NCBI GenBank assembly: GCA_003140835.1
Contig: PLLA01000040.1
Coordinates: 7,182-41,374 of the forward strand
Direction: 5' to 3'
Origin: Candidatus Tumulicola scandinaviensis
GTDB taxonomy: Bacteria; Vulcanimicrobiota; Vulcanimicrobiia; Vulcanimicrobiales; Vulcanimicrobiaceae
DNA length: 34,193 bases
Below the pieces are notes generated by a model. It had not been told where the DNA came from, ran no database searches, and saw only the letters and a program-made list of their open reading frames with translations. Positions 1-8,569 of the stretch are shown piece by piece (within the stretch, counting starts at the first letter, position 1; every line of letters starts with the position of its first letter). The position numbers were made by a program, and so were the translations under genes.

Positions 1-1
1 C

Positions 2-631
2 GCCCACGAGCCGCTGGAACGGTTTGCGAAAGCGGCCACTGTACCCGTCATCAATGGACTGTCAGCCGACTCGCACCCGTGTCAGGGACTGGCCGACGTT
101 CTAACTTTGGAAGAACGCTTCGGATCGATTGCCGGCCTGACCGTGGCCTTCGTCGGTGACGCTCGCAATAACGTCTCCGCTTCGTTCGCCGAAGCTGCGG
201 TCATGCTCGGTGCGAGAATACAGTTCGGTTCACCGCCTTCGCATCGGCCGGACGAGAGCTTCTTGGCGTGGCTAGCCAAACTCGGAAGAAAGTCTGGCGG
301 GAAAGCGCGTGCGTTTAGCAGCGCCGTCCGCGCCGTGCGCGGCGTCGACGCGATCTATACCGACGTCTGGACCTCCATGGGCGAAGAGCGTTATCGCGAG
401 CGCAACGATGCACTGCTGCGTCCCTTTTCGGTCACCGACGAGCTCATCGGATATGCAGCGCCCCACGCCATCTTCTTGCACTGTTTGCCTGCGCATCGCG
501 GTGAGGAGGTCGCGACCAGTATCATCGACGGCTCGCAGAGCGCGGTCTTCGATCAGGCCGAGAATCGGATGCACGCGCAAAAAGCGTTGCTCGTAGCGCT
601 CCTCACGGATCGGAAAGGGTTTCCCGTATGA
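2..631 (+). CDS. argF: Ornithine carbamoyltransferase, 5' end cut by window edge
   Basis: Transfers the carbamoyl group of carbamoyl phosphate to ornithine to give citrulline, in the cytoplasm. The frame is open from base 2, so the N-terminal carbamoyl-phosphate domain starts outside the window. Visible family marks are VPVINGLS followed by the ornithine-side SHPCQ motif (about bases 41-91), the FVGDARNNV strand, and HCLPAHRGEE (about bases 479-511), whose cysteine is a catalytic residue of the family. About 209 residues are present of a usual 305-330. The stop overlaps the argR start as ATGA, so the two are translationally coupled. A start codon at 107 also exists, but it would cut away the HCPCQ-type motif, so it is not the real start. 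Confidence 0.95.
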   Translation, partial: AHEPLERFAKAATVPVINGLSADSHPCQGLADVLTLEERFGSIAGLTVAFVGDARNNVSASFAEAAVMLGARIQFGSPPSHRPDESFLAWLAKLGRKSGGKARAFSSAVRAVRGVDAIYTDVWTSMGEERYRERNDALLRPFSVTDELIGYAAPHAIFLHCLPAHRGEEVATSIIDGSQSAVFDQAENRMHAQKALLVALLTDRKGFPV

Positions 632-1098
632 AAGATCGTCGTCATCGCGCGATTCTCACCTTGGTCGCGACCCGCCCGGTGCATTCGCAGGACGAACTCG
701 TAGCGTTGCTGCAGAGCAAGGGCTTCATCGTGACCCAAGCGACCGTTTCACGCGACATTAAGGAACTCGGTCTTGCAAAGGTGCCGATCAAGTCCGAACG
801 CGGGGAAGAAATCTTCAAATACGTCGTTCCCAATGCGGCGGTGAACTACGTTAGTCGCCTCCACCGCGCGGTTTCCGAACTGGTCACGACTGTTGAAGGG
901 AGCGTCAACCTGATCGTGCTGCGTACGCCGCCGGGGAGCGCGATGATTGTCGCGATGGCGATCGACGAGGCAGCGTGGCCCGAAGTGCTGGGCACAATCG
1001 GCGGTGACGATACCATTTTGGTCATTGTAGGCTCGGCCGAAGAAATGCCGCATCTCAAGCAACGCTTTCTCGATCTGAAAGGTGCCCACGCCGCATGA
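628..1098 (+). CDS. argR: Arginine repressor ArgR
   Basis: Arginine-responsive transcriptional regulator of 156 residues, the normal family length. Residues 1-70 are the winged helix-turn-helix DNA-binding domain, with recognition region TVSRDIKEL at 39-47. Residues about 80-150 form the hexamerisation and arginine-binding domain, with the signature GTIGGDDTILVI at 122-133, whose paired aspartates bind the arginine ligand in known ArgR proteins. It sits inside the operon it probably controls. It overlaps argF by ATGA at its start and argG by ATGA at its end, so its level should follow operon transcription (autoregulation is an inference). ARG boxes would be expected upstream of the operon, outside the window. 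Confidence 0.95.
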   Translation: MKDRRHRAILTLVATRPVHSQDELVALLQSKGFIVTQATVSRDIKELGLAKVPIKSERGEEIFKYVVPNAAVNYVSRLHRAVSELVTTVEGSVNLIVLRTPPGSAMIVAMAIDEAAWPEVLGTIGGDDTILVIVGSAEEMPHLKQRFLDLKGAHAA

Positions 1099-2321
1099 GC
1101 CGGATCGTCCTTGCGTACTCCGGCGGACTCGATACGTCCGTTCTGCTCAAGAAGCTGATTCTCGAGGGTTACGAGGTCGTCGCGATGACCGTCGACCTTG
1201 GAGAGAGCGATGCGATCGCCGGTGCCGGCGCGACACGCGCTCTCGAGGCGGTGCGAGCCAAGGCACTGTCGCTCGGTGCTTATGACGCCGTGCTTATCGA
1301 CGCAAAAGAGCGCTTCATCTCCGAGTACGCCTTTGCGGCCTTGCATGCCAATGCGCTGTACCAAGGCGTGTATCCACTTTCGGCGGCGCTCTCGCGCCCA
1401 CTCATCGCCGACCTGCTCGTGAAGACGGCCCACGAGTACGCTGCGACGGCCGTGGCGCACGGCTGCACGGGCAAAGGCAACGATCAGGTTCGCATCGAGG
1501 TCGCGGTGCGGGCACTCGATCCGACCCTCGTCTGTCGAGCGCCGTTGCGCGAGGCGCCGCTGTCACGACCGGATGCGATGGCGTTTGCTGCCGAGCACGG
1601 TGTGCCGATCGCGCATACAGTGGAGAAGCCCTATTCGATCGATGCCAATCTGTGGGGGCGTTCGATCGAAGCCGGGGTGTTGGAAGATCTGTGGATGGCT
1701 CCGCCCGAGGATGCCTTCGCATGGACCGCTGTTTCGTACGATCGCCCGTCCGCCCCCGAAGAGATTACCATCACGTTCGAAGGCGGAGAACCGCGCTGCA
1801 ACGGCCTGACGAGTGTGCCGCTGGTGGCGTTTCTCAATGCTTTTGCGGGCATACATGGTATCGGGCGCATCGACCTCGTTGAGGACCGGGTCGTCGGGCT
1901 GAAATCGCGCGAGGTGTACGAATGTCCTGGAGCCATCGCGCTGATTACGGCCCATCGTGCGCTCGAGCGGCTCGTGCTCACGCGTGACGAGCAACGCTTC
2001 AAGGCAACGTGCGATCAGCGCTACGCCGAACTGATTTACGACGGCTTATGGATGCAGCCGCTTCGCCTCGCCCTCAACGCCTTTAATGCGACATTTGCCA
2101 CGCGCATGTCCGGTCGCGTTCGGTTGTGCCTTCATCAAGGCTGCGTCACCGTGACCGGTCTCGCGTCACCGTTTGCGCTCTATGACGAGCGGCTGGCCAC
2201 GTACGGAGCGGGCGACGCCTTCGACCACCACGCGGCTGGCGGATTTATCGCGCTGCACGGCTTGCCCTTGGATGCGTACGCTCGCGTCATCGCGCGCGGC
2301 GATGCGCTCGCCGTACCGTAG
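1095..2321 (+). CDS. argG: Argininosuccinate synthase
   Basis: Joins citrulline and aspartate to argininosuccinate using ATP, through an adenylated citrulline intermediate. The protein has 408 residues, full length for the family. The N-terminal ATP-pyrophosphatase P-loop AYSGGLDTS is at residues 7-15. GCTGKGNDQVR, a family motif contacting citrulline and ATP, lies at about residues 123-133. The C-terminal part contains the multimerisation arm. The ATG start is embedded in the argR stop (ATGA). It is followed by argH after 9 bases. Confidence 0.96.
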   Translation: MSRIVLAYSGGLDTSVLLKKLILEGYEVVAMTVDLGESDAIAGAGATRALEAVRAKALSLGAYDAVLIDAKERFISEYAFAALHANALYQGVYPLSAALSRPLIADLLVKTAHEYAATAVAHGCTGKGNDQVRIEVAVRALDPTLVCRAPLREAPLSRPDAMAFAAEHGVPIAHTVEKPYSIDANLWGRSIEAGVLEDLWMAPPEDAFAWTAVSYDRPSAPEEITITFEGGEPRCNGLTSVPLVAFLNAFAGIHGIGRIDLVEDRVVGLKSREVYECPGAIALITAHRALERLVLTRDEQRFKATCDQRYAELIYDGLWMQPLRLALNAFNATFATRMSGRVRLCLHQGCVTVTGLASPFALYDERLATYGAGDAFDHHAAGGFIALHGLPLDAYARVIARGDALAVP

Positions 2322-2330
2322 ACGCGCAGC

Positions 2331-3740
2331 GTGAACACATTGCAGTGGGGTGGCCGATTTACCGGCACTCCTGACGACAGATTGCTCGCCTTCGGCTCGT
2401 CGCTCGAAGAAGACCTAATCCTCGCACCGTTCGATGTGACTTGCTCTTTGGCGCACGTTGAGGCCCTACTGGGGGGCGCCATTATTACCAAGGCCGACGC
2501 TGAAGCGCTTCGATGCGCGCTGCAAACCGTGCAGTCCGAGATCGCTAACGGGTCGTTTGCCGATGCTGCTCGCCGCAGCCGCGCTGAAGATGTTCACGGC
2601 GCGATCGATGCACGGGTTCGCGACCTGGCGGGTACGGCCGGCGAACGTCTTCACGCTGGACGCAGCCGCAACGATCAAGTTGCTACGACGCTCCTGCTCT
2701 ACGTGCGCGATCGCTCAGGTGTTGCGGCGCGCCACGTCCACCAGCTCGCGGCGTCGCTAGTTTCGCGCGCACAAGAGGAACTCGCGGCCGGGACGGTCTT
2801 GGCCGGCTGTACGCACCGTCAACCGGCGCAGCCCGTCCTGCTCGCATTCGTGCTAGCCGCCTGGAGCGAACCCTTCGTGCGCGCTGCGAAGCGCTTTGCC
2901 CAAATCGCCGAGGCGGCACGTATATCCTGTCCCTTAGGCAGCGGTGCGCTGGCGGGGTCAACTCTGCCGCTAGATCGCCTACGTGCGTCGGCAGCGTTGC
3001 GCTTCTTCGGGCCATCGCGCAATGCGCTCGACGCGATCAGCAACCGCGACGCCGCTCTTGATCTCGCGCACTGCTGCGTTCGAACCCTCGTGGATGCTTC
3101 GCGGATCGCTGAGGAGCTGATCGCGTGGTGCGCGCCGGTCTATGGGTTCGTGAAGCTCGACGATGCTGTGTCGACCGGATCTAGTCTCATGCCCCAAAAA
3201 CGCAATCCAGACCCATTTGAGCTCGTGCGTGCGCACGCGGCCAAGCTGGTTGGCTCGTACGCCGGCGCGCTCGCGACGATGTGCGGACTTGCGCCATCCT
3301 ACCAGCGTGATCTCCAGGAGACGAAAGCCACAGTGATTGGCATCGTAGAGGAAGCGTTAGCGGCACTCGACGCATTCTCCAACGCTTGGCGCGGAGTAAA
3401 CTTCGTACGCGAGCGTATGAATGCCAATGCTCTCGAAGGTTGTACGATCGCCACCGATGTTTCCGATGCGTTGATAGCTCAGGGGGTAACGGCGCGAGCC
3501 GCGCATGCTCTCGTGGGCGCCGCCGTGGCCAGCGCCGAATCGGAACATCGTAGTTTGGATCGCAACGATCTCGTCAGACTCGCTGCTGAAGTTGGCGTCG
3601 ATGCGCTCACTGCACCACTCGACGCCCGCGCATCAATCGAAGCAAAGCGTACGATTGGCTCGACATCGCCTTGTGACGTTCGTTCGCAGATCACCTCACT
3701 TGGATTGGAGCTTTCAAGCATTCTGGGAGGCATTTCTTGA
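2331..3740 (+). CDS. argH: Argininosuccinate lyase
   Basis: Splits argininosuccinate into arginine and fumarate, the last step of arginine synthesis. The 469-residue protein belongs to the fumarase/aspartase superfamily. It starts with the family WGGRF motif just after a GTG start. GRSRNDQVAT lies at 110-119, the catalytic-histidine region THRQPAQP at 161-168, and the superfamily signature GSSLMPQKRNPDP with its mobile catalytic serine loop at 283-295. A GTG start is chosen because WGGRF is at the extreme N-terminus in this family. It is 9 bases after argG and overlaps argC by TTGA. Confidence 0.96.
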   Translation: MNTLQWGGRFTGTPDDRLLAFGSSLEEDLILAPFDVTCSLAHVEALLGGAIITKADAEALRCALQTVQSEIANGSFADAARRSRAEDVHGAIDARVRDLAGTAGERLHAGRSRNDQVATTLLLYVRDRSGVAARHVHQLAASLVSRAQEELAAGTVLAGCTHRQPAQPVLLAFVLAAWSEPFVRAAKRFAQIAEAARISCPLGSGALAGSTLPLDRLRASAALRFFGPSRNALDAISNRDAALDLAHCCVRTLVDASRIAEELIAWCAPVYGFVKLDDAVSTGSSLMPQKRNPDPFELVRAHAAKLVGSYAGALATMCGLAPSYQRDLQETKATVIGIVEEALAALDAFSNAWRGVNFVRERMNANALEGCTIATDVSDALIAQGVTARAAHALVGAAVASAESEHRSLDRNDLVRLAAEVGVDALTAPLDARASIEAKRTIGSTSPCDVRSQITSLGLELSSILGGIS

Positions 3741-4705
3741 CGCGCGTGCACGTTTGGGGTGCGAGCGGATATGCCGCGGCCGAGGCGATTCGCTTGCTGG
3801 ACGCCCACCCAACCTTCGAACTTGGCGTGTTGGAGAGCCGTAGTCATGCAGGTGAGTTTCTCGCCGATCATTTCCCGTTGTTGCGTGCGACGTCGTATCG
3901 GTTTGAATGCGCGGGAAGCGTACTTGGATCGGTGCGGCCCGGCGACTTGGTTATCACAGCCGGCGGCCAGGGCGGCGCAGCCGAGATCGTACCACCCCTG
4001 TTATCGGCCGGTGTGCGCGTCATCGACCTGTCGGCAGACTACCGTTTCGACCAGCGCGCCGCGTACGGATTACCGGAGTGGCGTCGTAGCGAGATCGAGG
4101 AAGCCAGACTCGTCGCTAACCCAGGCTGTTATCCTACCGCAGCCGCTCTCGCACTCTTGCCGCTTGCATCGGTTGCTAAGCCGGTGGCGATTGTGATAGA
4201 CGCCAAGAGCGGAATCAGCGGTGCGGGACGCAATCCTAGCGTCGGCGCGCTCTTTGCGGAGGTCAGCGGCGACATTCGAGTTTACGGCCTAGAGGGGCAC
4301 CGCCATTTGCCCGAAATTGAACGTAACTTGCGCTTCGCGGGTATCGACGCGCCGGTTACATTCACGCCCCACGTCGTTCCCTTGGCACGCGGGATGCTCG
4401 TCGATGCGTACGCCTTTTTTACTTCACCACCAGATGTCGAGCAAACGCGAGACGCCTACCACGAGGCCTACCACGATAGCCCGTTCGTTCGGCTGCTCTC
4501 CGGCGATCGCGCTCCAAGCGTTGCCGCCGTCAATGGGACCAATGACGCCGAGTTACACGTCGGGGTCCGCGGTTCGGTCGTGCGAGTGATTTGCGCCATT
4601 GATAACTTAGGCAAGGGCGCTGCCGGCCAAGCCGTTCAGAACCTAAACATTATGCTGGGATATCCCGAGGAGTCTGGTTTGCATGCTCGCGCCGTCGTCG
4701 CTTGA
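3737..4705 (+). CDS. argC: N-acetyl-gamma-glutamyl-phosphate reductase
   Basis: NADPH-dependent reduction of N-acetylglutamyl phosphate to the semialdehyde. The protein has 322 residues, slightly short of the usual 340-350. It begins with the Rossmann motif GASGYAAAE (8-16; most relatives have T instead of the first A after Y). The active-site cysteine is C131 in NPGCYPT, and the conserved EGHRHLPEI segment with the base histidine lies around 186-194. The start is TTG, fused with the argH stop (TTGA). Any later start would lose the nucleotide-binding motif. The 3' end overlaps argJ by 23 bases. Confidence 0.94.
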   Translation: MTRVHVWGASGYAAAEAIRLLDAHPTFELGVLESRSHAGEFLADHFPLLRATSYRFECAGSVLGSVRPGDLVITAGGQGGAAEIVPPLLSAGVRVIDLSADYRFDQRAAYGLPEWRRSEIEEARLVANPGCYPTAAALALLPLASVAKPVAIVIDAKSGISGAGRNPSVGALFAEVSGDIRVYGLEGHRHLPEIERNLRFAGIDAPVTFTPHVVPLARGMLVDAYAFFTSPPDVEQTRDAYHEAYHDSPFVRLLSGDRAPSVAAVNGTNDAELHVGVRGSVVRVICAIDNLGKGAAGQAVQNLNIMLGYPEESGLHARAVVA

Positions 4706-5906
4706 CCTCGACCCGATGCGCCTGGTGGCCTTGCGCGGCGGCTTGGGTGCGGTTCCCGGCGTCCGGCTAGCCGGCGTCCATGCGGGTATCAAGGCGCGAA
4801 AGCGCGATCTTGCGCTGGTTGCGTTCGATTCGCCGCAAGCTTGTGCGTCGGTGGTGACGACCAACGACATCAAAGCCGCACCGATCGTGGTGAGTGCCGC
4901 GCATTTGACCACGTCGGAGACGATGCGCGCGCTCGTGTGCAACTCGGGCTGTGCAAACGCATGTACCGGCGAGCGCGGCATACACGACGCTTCGGCCACT
5001 GCCAAGCAGGCGGCGGCTTTGCTCGGCATTTCGGAAACGCAGGTGATCGTAGCGTCGACTGGCGTGATCGGAGTACCGCTGCCCATAGATCGCGTGCAGC
5101 GGGGGCTCGAGCGGGCGGCCGGGCAACTGGAAGAAGGCGGGAAGTCCGCGTTGGATGCGGCCGAAGCCATCATGACGACCGATCGCGTTCCAAAGCTTGC
5201 GGCGTACGCCTTCTACCACGACGGTCGTAAGTACGTGGTTGGCGGTATCGCCAAAGGTTCGGGGATGATTGCTCCCAACATGGCGACGATGCTTGCGTTT
5301 ATCGCCACCGACTTTCCCATGCCGAAGAGCGCGTTGCAACACGTCCTGATGTTGAGCGTTGACGAAAGCTTCAATATGATCTCGGTCGACGGCGATATGT
5401 CAACCAACGATGCTGTGTACGCGTTTGCGCCGGTTGGCGTCTACGACGTTCCGGTTGCCGGCACTGAGGCGTTCCGCCGCGTTTGTCTCGAACTCGCGCA
5501 GGCGATGGTCGCCGACGGCGAAGGCGCGACGAAAAAGCTCGAAATGCGCGTCAGCGGCGCGCGCGATGACTCGCAGGCACGAATCTTAGCTCGGGCCGTC
5601 ATCAACAGCAATCTCGTGAAGACGGCATTGTACGGCGAAGATCCCAACTGGGGACGCATCGTGGCGGCAGCAGGGGCCGCTACCGCGGGGATGGATCCAC
5701 AGGCGTGGTCGCTCGATCTCAATGGCAAGACGTGGGTGGCTACCGGCGGGATCGAAATGCTGTCGGAAGTCGAAGCTCATCGCGAACTCGAGTCGTCGAA
5801 CGTTTGCGTCGAGCTCAAGCTGGGGCTGGGGAGCGGACGCGCCACTGCGTGGGGTTGCGATCTTTCGCGCGACTACGTGCGCATCAACGCCAACTACCGC
5901 ACATGA
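4683..5906 (+). CDS. argJ: Bifunctional glutamate N-acetyltransferase / ornithine acetyltransferase
   Basis: Moves the acetyl group from N-acetylornithine to glutamate, closing the acetyl cycle; many family members can also use acetyl-CoA. It has 407 residues, family length. STGVIG (125-130) precedes the self-cleavage motif KGSGMIAPNMATML (191-204). The bond before T202 is where the precursor normally cuts itself to expose the catalytic threonine. LVCNSGCANACTG is at 84-96. The C-terminus YVRINANYRT fits the family's usual YVxINAxYxT ending. The ATG at 4683 lies inside argC; an alternative ATG at 4716 would remove the overlap and loses no conserved region, so the start is uncertain by 11 codons. 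The stop overlaps the argD start (ATGA). Confidence 0.95.
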   Translation: MLAPSSLDLDPMRLVALRGGLGAVPGVRLAGVHAGIKARKRDLALVAFDSPQACASVVTTNDIKAAPIVVSAAHLTTSETMRALVCNSGCANACTGERGIHDASATAKQAAALLGISETQVIVASTGVIGVPLPIDRVQRGLERAAGQLEEGGKSALDAAEAIMTTDRVPKLAAYAFYHDGRKYVVGGIAKGSGMIAPNMATMLAFIATDFPMPKSALQHVLMLSVDESFNMISVDGDMSTNDAVYAFAPVGVYDVPVAGTEAFRRVCLELAQAMVADGEGATKKLEMRVSGARDDSQARILARAVINSNLVKTALYGEDPNWGRIVAAAGAATAGMDPQAWSLDLNGKTWVATGGIEMLSEVEAHRELESSNVCVELKLGLGSGRATAWGCDLSRDYVRINANYRT

Positions 5907-7099
5907 CGGCGTCGCCGGAAAGCGACGCGCTGTTACCGACGTACCAGCGCGCACCGATTACCATCGTCGCGGGCGAAGGCTGCGAAGTGATCGACGACCG
6001 TGGACGGCGCTACCTTGACTTTCTCGCCGGGATCGCGGTTTGTGCGCTCGGTCACGCCCATCCCGCGATCGCCGCCGCAGTCGCCGAGCAGGCGCGCACG
6101 CTCGTTCACGTCAGTAACCTCTATCATCACGAGCCCGCGGGAACACTTGCGCGTGAGTTAGTGGCTCGCTCGGGCTTACGGGGGGCTTTCTTTTGCAATT
6201 CTGGGACCGAGGCGAACGAGGCCGCTATTAAGCTCGCACGCAAGCGTGCGCATCGCCGCGGCGAAATCGGTCGAACAACGATTCTCGCGTGCACGGGCTC
6301 GTTTCACGGACGCACCCTTGGAGCGCTTGCCGCCACGGCGAATCTGACGTATAAGGAAGGCTTTGCGCCGCTTCCGGGCGGTTTTGCATTCACCGCCTTT
6401 AACGACGTTTCTGCGCTCGACGCCGCCATAGGCGACCACGTTGCCGCCTTCATCGTGGAGCCCGTTCAGGGCGAGAGTGGCGTGCACGTAGCGGATCGGG
6501 CCTTTCTCGCGGCGGCTTGCCGGCTGTGCGAGGAGCGCGGAGCGTTGTTGATTTTCGATGAAATTCAATGCGGCATGGGCCGTTTGGGCAAGTTATTTGC
6601 TTTCGAGGTTTTTGGCGTAAAACCCGATATCGTGACGCTTGCAAAGGCCTTGGCGAACGGTTTGCCGATCGGCGCGCTGCTTGCAGGTGAGCGCGCCGTC
6701 GGCGGATTTATGCCGGGCGATCATGGCACGACCTTCGGCGGTTCCCCAGTTCCGTGCGCCGCCGCTCTGGCACATCTGCGCGTGCGCGACGAACTTGATC
6801 TCGACTCGCGCGTACGCCTGCGATCGGAGCAACTCTTTGCCGGTCTCGGCCAGCTAAGCGCAACGTTCGCCGATGTCTTTGACGCTCCACGCGGGGTGGG
6901 ATTGCTGATCGGTCTTCCGGTCCGAGCTCCCTACGCTGCCGACGCGATCCGTGACGCCGCTCGCGAACGAGGCCTGCTCATCGGTACGGCGGGTGGAAAT
7001 GCCGTGCGATTTGCTCCGCCGCTCGTTATTTCGGAGAAGAACGTTCTCCAAGCTCTCGCTCTGATGGAGGCTGCGGTGCTATCGATTCAGAAGCGCTGA
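5903..7099 (+). CDS. argD: Acetylornithine aminotransferase
   Basis: PLP-dependent class III aminotransferase that makes N-acetylornithine from the semialdehyde with glutamate as donor. From the ATG that overlaps the argJ stop it has 398 residues, the family norm. Motifs are NSGTEANEAAIKLAR (99-113), GSFHGRT (132-138), the cofactor-binding DEIQCGMGR (219-227) and the Schiff-base lysine K248 in LAKALANG. The frame is open for another 66 codons upstream, but that stretch lies over argJ and has no homology feel, so 5903 is the real start. A diverged C-terminal duplicate of this gene lies at 16098-16733. Confidence 0.96.
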   Translation: MTASPESDALLPTYQRAPITIVAGEGCEVIDDRGRRYLDFLAGIAVCALGHAHPAIAAAVAEQARTLVHVSNLYHHEPAGTLARELVARSGLRGAFFCNSGTEANEAAIKLARKRAHRRGEIGRTTILACTGSFHGRTLGALAATANLTYKEGFAPLPGGFAFTAFNDVSALDAAIGDHVAAFIVEPVQGESGVHVADRAFLAAACRLCEERGALLIFDEIQCGMGRLGKLFAFEVFGVKPDIVTLAKALANGLPIGALLAGERAVGGFMPGDHGTTFGGSPVPCAAALAHLRVRDELDLDSRVRLRSEQLFAGLGQLSATFADVFDAPRGVGLLIGLPVRAPYAADAIRDAARERGLLIGTAGGNAVRFAPPLVISEKNVLQALALMEAAVLSIQKR

Positions 7100-7105
7100 C
7101 GTCCC

Positions 7106-7894
7106 ATGATCGTTGGTATAATCGGACTTGGCACGCTTGGCCGTGCGATTGCGCTCGGGTTGCGCGACCATACCGCCGTGCGAGCCCTCTACGGTACGAA
7201 TCGTTGCGCAACACCGCTTGCCGATCATCCCTATATCTTGATTCTAGATGGCAATCGCGCTCTGGTCGAGCGCTCGGACGTCGTCGTGATTTGCGTCAAG
7301 CCATTCCAGGTGGAAGGAGTGTCAAGAGAAATCGCGAGCCTCTTAACGCCCGAGAAGCTTGTGATTTCGTGTGCGGCTTCCGTGACCATCGCTCAGGTGC
7401 AAGCGTGGACGGGCGATCGAGCTCCCATCGTCCGTGCGATGCCAAATATGCCTTGTCGCATCGGCGAAGGCATGACCGTACTCGCGCGCGGCGTGCGAGC
7501 GACGCCAGAGCACTTAGAGCGAGCGCAATCACTCTTCGAGACGCTTGGACGCGTTGCCGTAATCGAGGAGGGATTGATGGATGCGGCAACGGGTATCAGC
7601 GGCTGCGGTCCGGCTTACGCCTACGTCATCATCGAATCGCTCTCGGATGCGGGCGTGAAGCTCGGGCTTCCCCGCGACGTCGCTCGTCTCTTGGTGGCCC
7701 AAACGCTCATGGGCTCGGCAAAAATGGTGCTTACCAGCGACGTCCATCCCGCGGCTCTCAAGGATGATGTCACCACGCCGGCCGGATGCACGATCGACGG
7801 TCTGATGGAAATCGAGGACGGCAAACTGCGCCACACCCTCCTGCGGGCCGCAGTGGCTGCCGCGAGGCGCAGCGCGACCCTCACCTCGGGCTAA
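7106..7894 (+). CDS. proC: Pyrroline-5-carboxylate reductase
   Basis: Last step of proline synthesis, NAD(P)H-dependent reduction of pyrroline-5-carboxylate. It has 262 residues. The Rossmann motif GLGTLG is at residues 7-12, and AMPNMPCRIGEGMT, the substrate-binding segment, is mid-protein. The C-terminal dimer domain carries the family signature around HPAALKDDVTTPAGCTIDGL. The gene begins 6 bases after argD and is the last gene of the operon by spacing. Its position suggests shared control of the glutamate-derived amino acids, or use of ornithine-derived pyrroline carboxylate (inference). I see no convincing hairpin terminator directly downstream. Confidence 0.95.
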   Translation: MIVGIIGLGTLGRAIALGLRDHTAVRALYGTNRCATPLADHPYILILDGNRALVERSDVVVICVKPFQVEGVSREIASLLTPEKLVISCAASVTIAQVQAWTGDRAPIVRAMPNMPCRIGEGMTVLARGVRATPEHLERAQSLFETLGRVAVIEEGLMDAATGISGCGPAYAYVIIESLSDAGVKLGLPRDVARLLVAQTLMGSAKMVLTSDVHPAALKDDVTTPAGCTIDGLMEIEDGKLRHTLLRAAVAAARRSATLTSG

Positions 7895-8222
7895 AACACA
7901 TCGAGAATCGCCGCGGGTTGTTTCGGATGGCCGGATGAGGGACGATTGCCTTTTCACGTCAAAATCTAAGCTCAGGCGCCCTTGAAAAGATGTCGTTGAC
8001 TTCGACTTCTTATGACGCGCAATCTCGAGGCGAAAACATGTCGATCGGATTCATTCGTCAAGGACAGTAGGAACTGAGTTAGCCGGCCATTACGAGTAGG
8101 GCTGTCTCCGCGCCGAGCCACCCAAGCCCATGACTACATCGGTGCCGAACTGCCTCGAATCGGCTCTCCGTGGACGTAGCACCTCGCGAGAACTAACGAC
8201 TGCGCCGAGCGCTCGAGGTTTT
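7895..8222. other. Intergenic gap after the arginine operon
   Basis: About 330 bases between proC and the fragment at 8223-8339. I see no coding frame with recognisable protein character, no strong terminator and no repeat shared with the rest of the window. Confidence 0.5.
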
Positions 8223-8339
8223 TCAGCAACTAATGATGCCTTGCAAAATAATCGAGAGCGCGGCGAATAGCAGAGCGATCAGGGCGGCCGACGCGCCGCA
8301 TTGCGCGACGAAAAAGTTACCCCAGTCCGATTGGGTCAT
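8223..8339 (-). pseudogene. N-terminal remnant of a small membrane protein
   Basis: A 38-codon frame reads MTQSDWGNFFVAQCGASAAL and then a hydrophobic helix ending in SIILQG before a TGA. An N-terminus of the form W-x-x-FFVA-x-x-GA-x-AAL followed by LLF-x-A-x-SI is one I associate with a widespread family of uncharacterised multi-spanning membrane proteins. Only the first transmembrane segment remains here. A shift by one base near the stop opens a continuing frame (LLKNLERSAQSLVLA), so a frameshifted gene is likelier than a genuine one-helix peptide. No clear ribosome binding site is seen. Confidence 0.35.
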
Positions 8340-8569
8340 CTCGGGAGTTTCGAGATTGAGCAAGTCCTCCCGTTTAGGCGGAATCGATGCAGACACCGAC
8401 CCGCGTGGGCCGGGCCTCGGTCGCGGTTAAGGAACCGGGCGAATGGCGCGCGAGACCCAGGCGCTACAGAACTCCATCCGCGCTAATTCCTCGTCACCGC
8501 AGTTGTGTGGTTTTGTCCGAACTCGGCGAGCGAGCACTTTGTGGGAGCTTATCAGCATCACCGTGATTG
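8340..8569. other. Gap without recognisable gene
   Basis: 230 bases between the membrane-protein remnant and the 3' end of the first regulator gene. I see no supported gene or regulatory structure. Confidence 0.4.

Noticed and set aside
5705-5902. Upstream extension of argD by 66 codons
   Set aside because: It lies entirely within argJ in another frame and lacks ArgD-like sequence; the ATG overlapping the argJ stop gives the family length.
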